Assembly: GCA_036897095.1 (NCBI GenBank) | Contig: JAYMSP010000642.1 | Span: forward strand, 1 to 44,877 | Origin: Plantago elongata | Lineage: Eukaryota > Streptophyta > Magnoliopsida > Lamiales > Plantaginaceae | Reading direction: 5' to 3' | Length of the DNA stretch: 44,877 bases | Shown here: one piece after another, positions 44,221-44,877 of the stretch | Numbering within the stretch: position 1 is the first letter of the stretch | Layout of the letters: every line of letters starts with the position of its first letter | Made by a program: the position numbers and the translations under genes | The notes under the pieces: model-generated | The model's database searches: none | Seen by the model: only the letters and a program-made list of their open reading frames with translations | Told to the model about the DNA's origin: nothing

Positions 44221-44877
44221 CTATTCTCTTGCTCCACTACGACCATGTTGAAAGTATGTATGTCATTGAGACAAACATTTATAAGGATGATATGTATTAG
44301 GAGTACATTCAGTTTATTATTATTTAATAATATTGTTATTGGCATTGCATTTAATGAATTGACGTTCCCTTGGACTGTGCGATTATCACAAGTGTGTGAG
44401 AACTTGGACGACATAACGTAAGTCCTAAAATTGCCCCAGTCGAGTGTCATTGAGATTTGAGATATCAATGACACGTTAGAGAGATTGACATGTGATCTGC
44501 ATCATATTCTTGGAGAATGTAGTAGCTCTCACGACTACGAATGACTTTGTCATTCATGATGGATGCAGGGATCCCTTAGAGGGTGTTGGTAGACCCGCCG
44601 AGAAACTATTTGATTAAATCTATTCATGTCTATGGAAGCATCGGTGTGTAAGGTGGTGGATTAGTCCTTTGACTTGAGGTCAATACTATTACATGTGTGA
44701 AGTCATGCACTTTGACCATGACCAATGCTTGCACTCTTAATGGGGTAGATACGACATGCGTTGGGTACACCACGGAGCACATGGGAGTAGTAGTTGAGCT
44801 AAGATATGATTCATTCCTCTCAATAGATATTGGAGAGAATACTTTACATCTCATAGTTAGGTTGATCGTTAGTCATT
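44221..44877. other. Unassigned sequence at the window edge
   Basis: No gene is recognised. The less AT-rich, repeat-like character and the sharp break from the copia fragment at about 44220 suggest part of another transposable element, possibly an LTR, running out of the window. This is not proven. Confidence 0.35.

Noticed and set aside
44221-44877. LTR of a named retrotransposon family
   Set aside because: Repeat-like in feel, but no TG/CA ends, primer site or polypurine tract could be located.
1-44877. A previously undescribed multi-gene system or biosynthetic cluster
   Set aside because: The intact genes belong to unrelated, well-known plant families with no shared pathway, and no unknown conserved gene set was seen.

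Overview
The window is nuclear DNA from a flowering plant, almost certainly a eudicot. Its genes have GT-AG introns. They encode plant families: an RLK, a PLS-class PPR protein, a pollen-type polygalacturonase, an X8 protein, a land-plant GPAT and an FBD-type F-box protein. The AT-rich spacers hold plant transposons. The genus cannot be fixed from the sequence; Caryophyllales is only a guess.

Layout. 1-3650: AT-rich spacer with a SINE, a 260-bp trinucleotide repeat and a second, shorter SINE. 4561-7962 (+): receptor-like kinase, 7 exons, 509 aa. 9071-12669: cluster of DNA transposons. It holds a 1.2-kb Mutator-like element carrying a fragment of a plastid fibrillin gene (Pack-MULE), a PIF/Harbinger MITE and a Stowaway MITE. 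13035-16132 (+): 286-aa coiled-coil protein. 17650-19885 (+): GH28 polygalacturonase with nested SINEs in its second intron. 20340-21953 (-): single-exon PPR protein. 22880-23681: hAT-like element. 24738-26578 (+): X8-domain wall/plasmodesmal protein. 28136-30103 (-): GPAT1-type glycerol-3-phosphate acyltransferase. 30227-35204: long non-coding stretch with local duplications. 35205-35634 (-): small complex I subunit. 36370-39353 (+): decayed, 5'-truncated Ty1/copia element inserted in an F-box pseudogene. 39354-40460 (+) and 41720-42490 (-): inverted duplicate arms of an F-box/FBD gene. The minus copy (41431-43289) is nearly intact but has one frameshift. 43820-44220 (-): remnant of a second copia lineage.

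The genes do not form a pathway. They are ordinary independent plant genes, and three of them (RLK, PPR, X8) appear to match neighbours in Arabidopsis At2g429xx, which suggests an old conserved block. I found no convincing new biological system. The most informative features are the Pack-MULE gene capture with a 9-bp target duplication, the SINE-in-SINE nesting, and the inverted F-box duplication broken by a copia insertion. All exon limits were read by eye from splice motifs and reading phase, with no transcript support.
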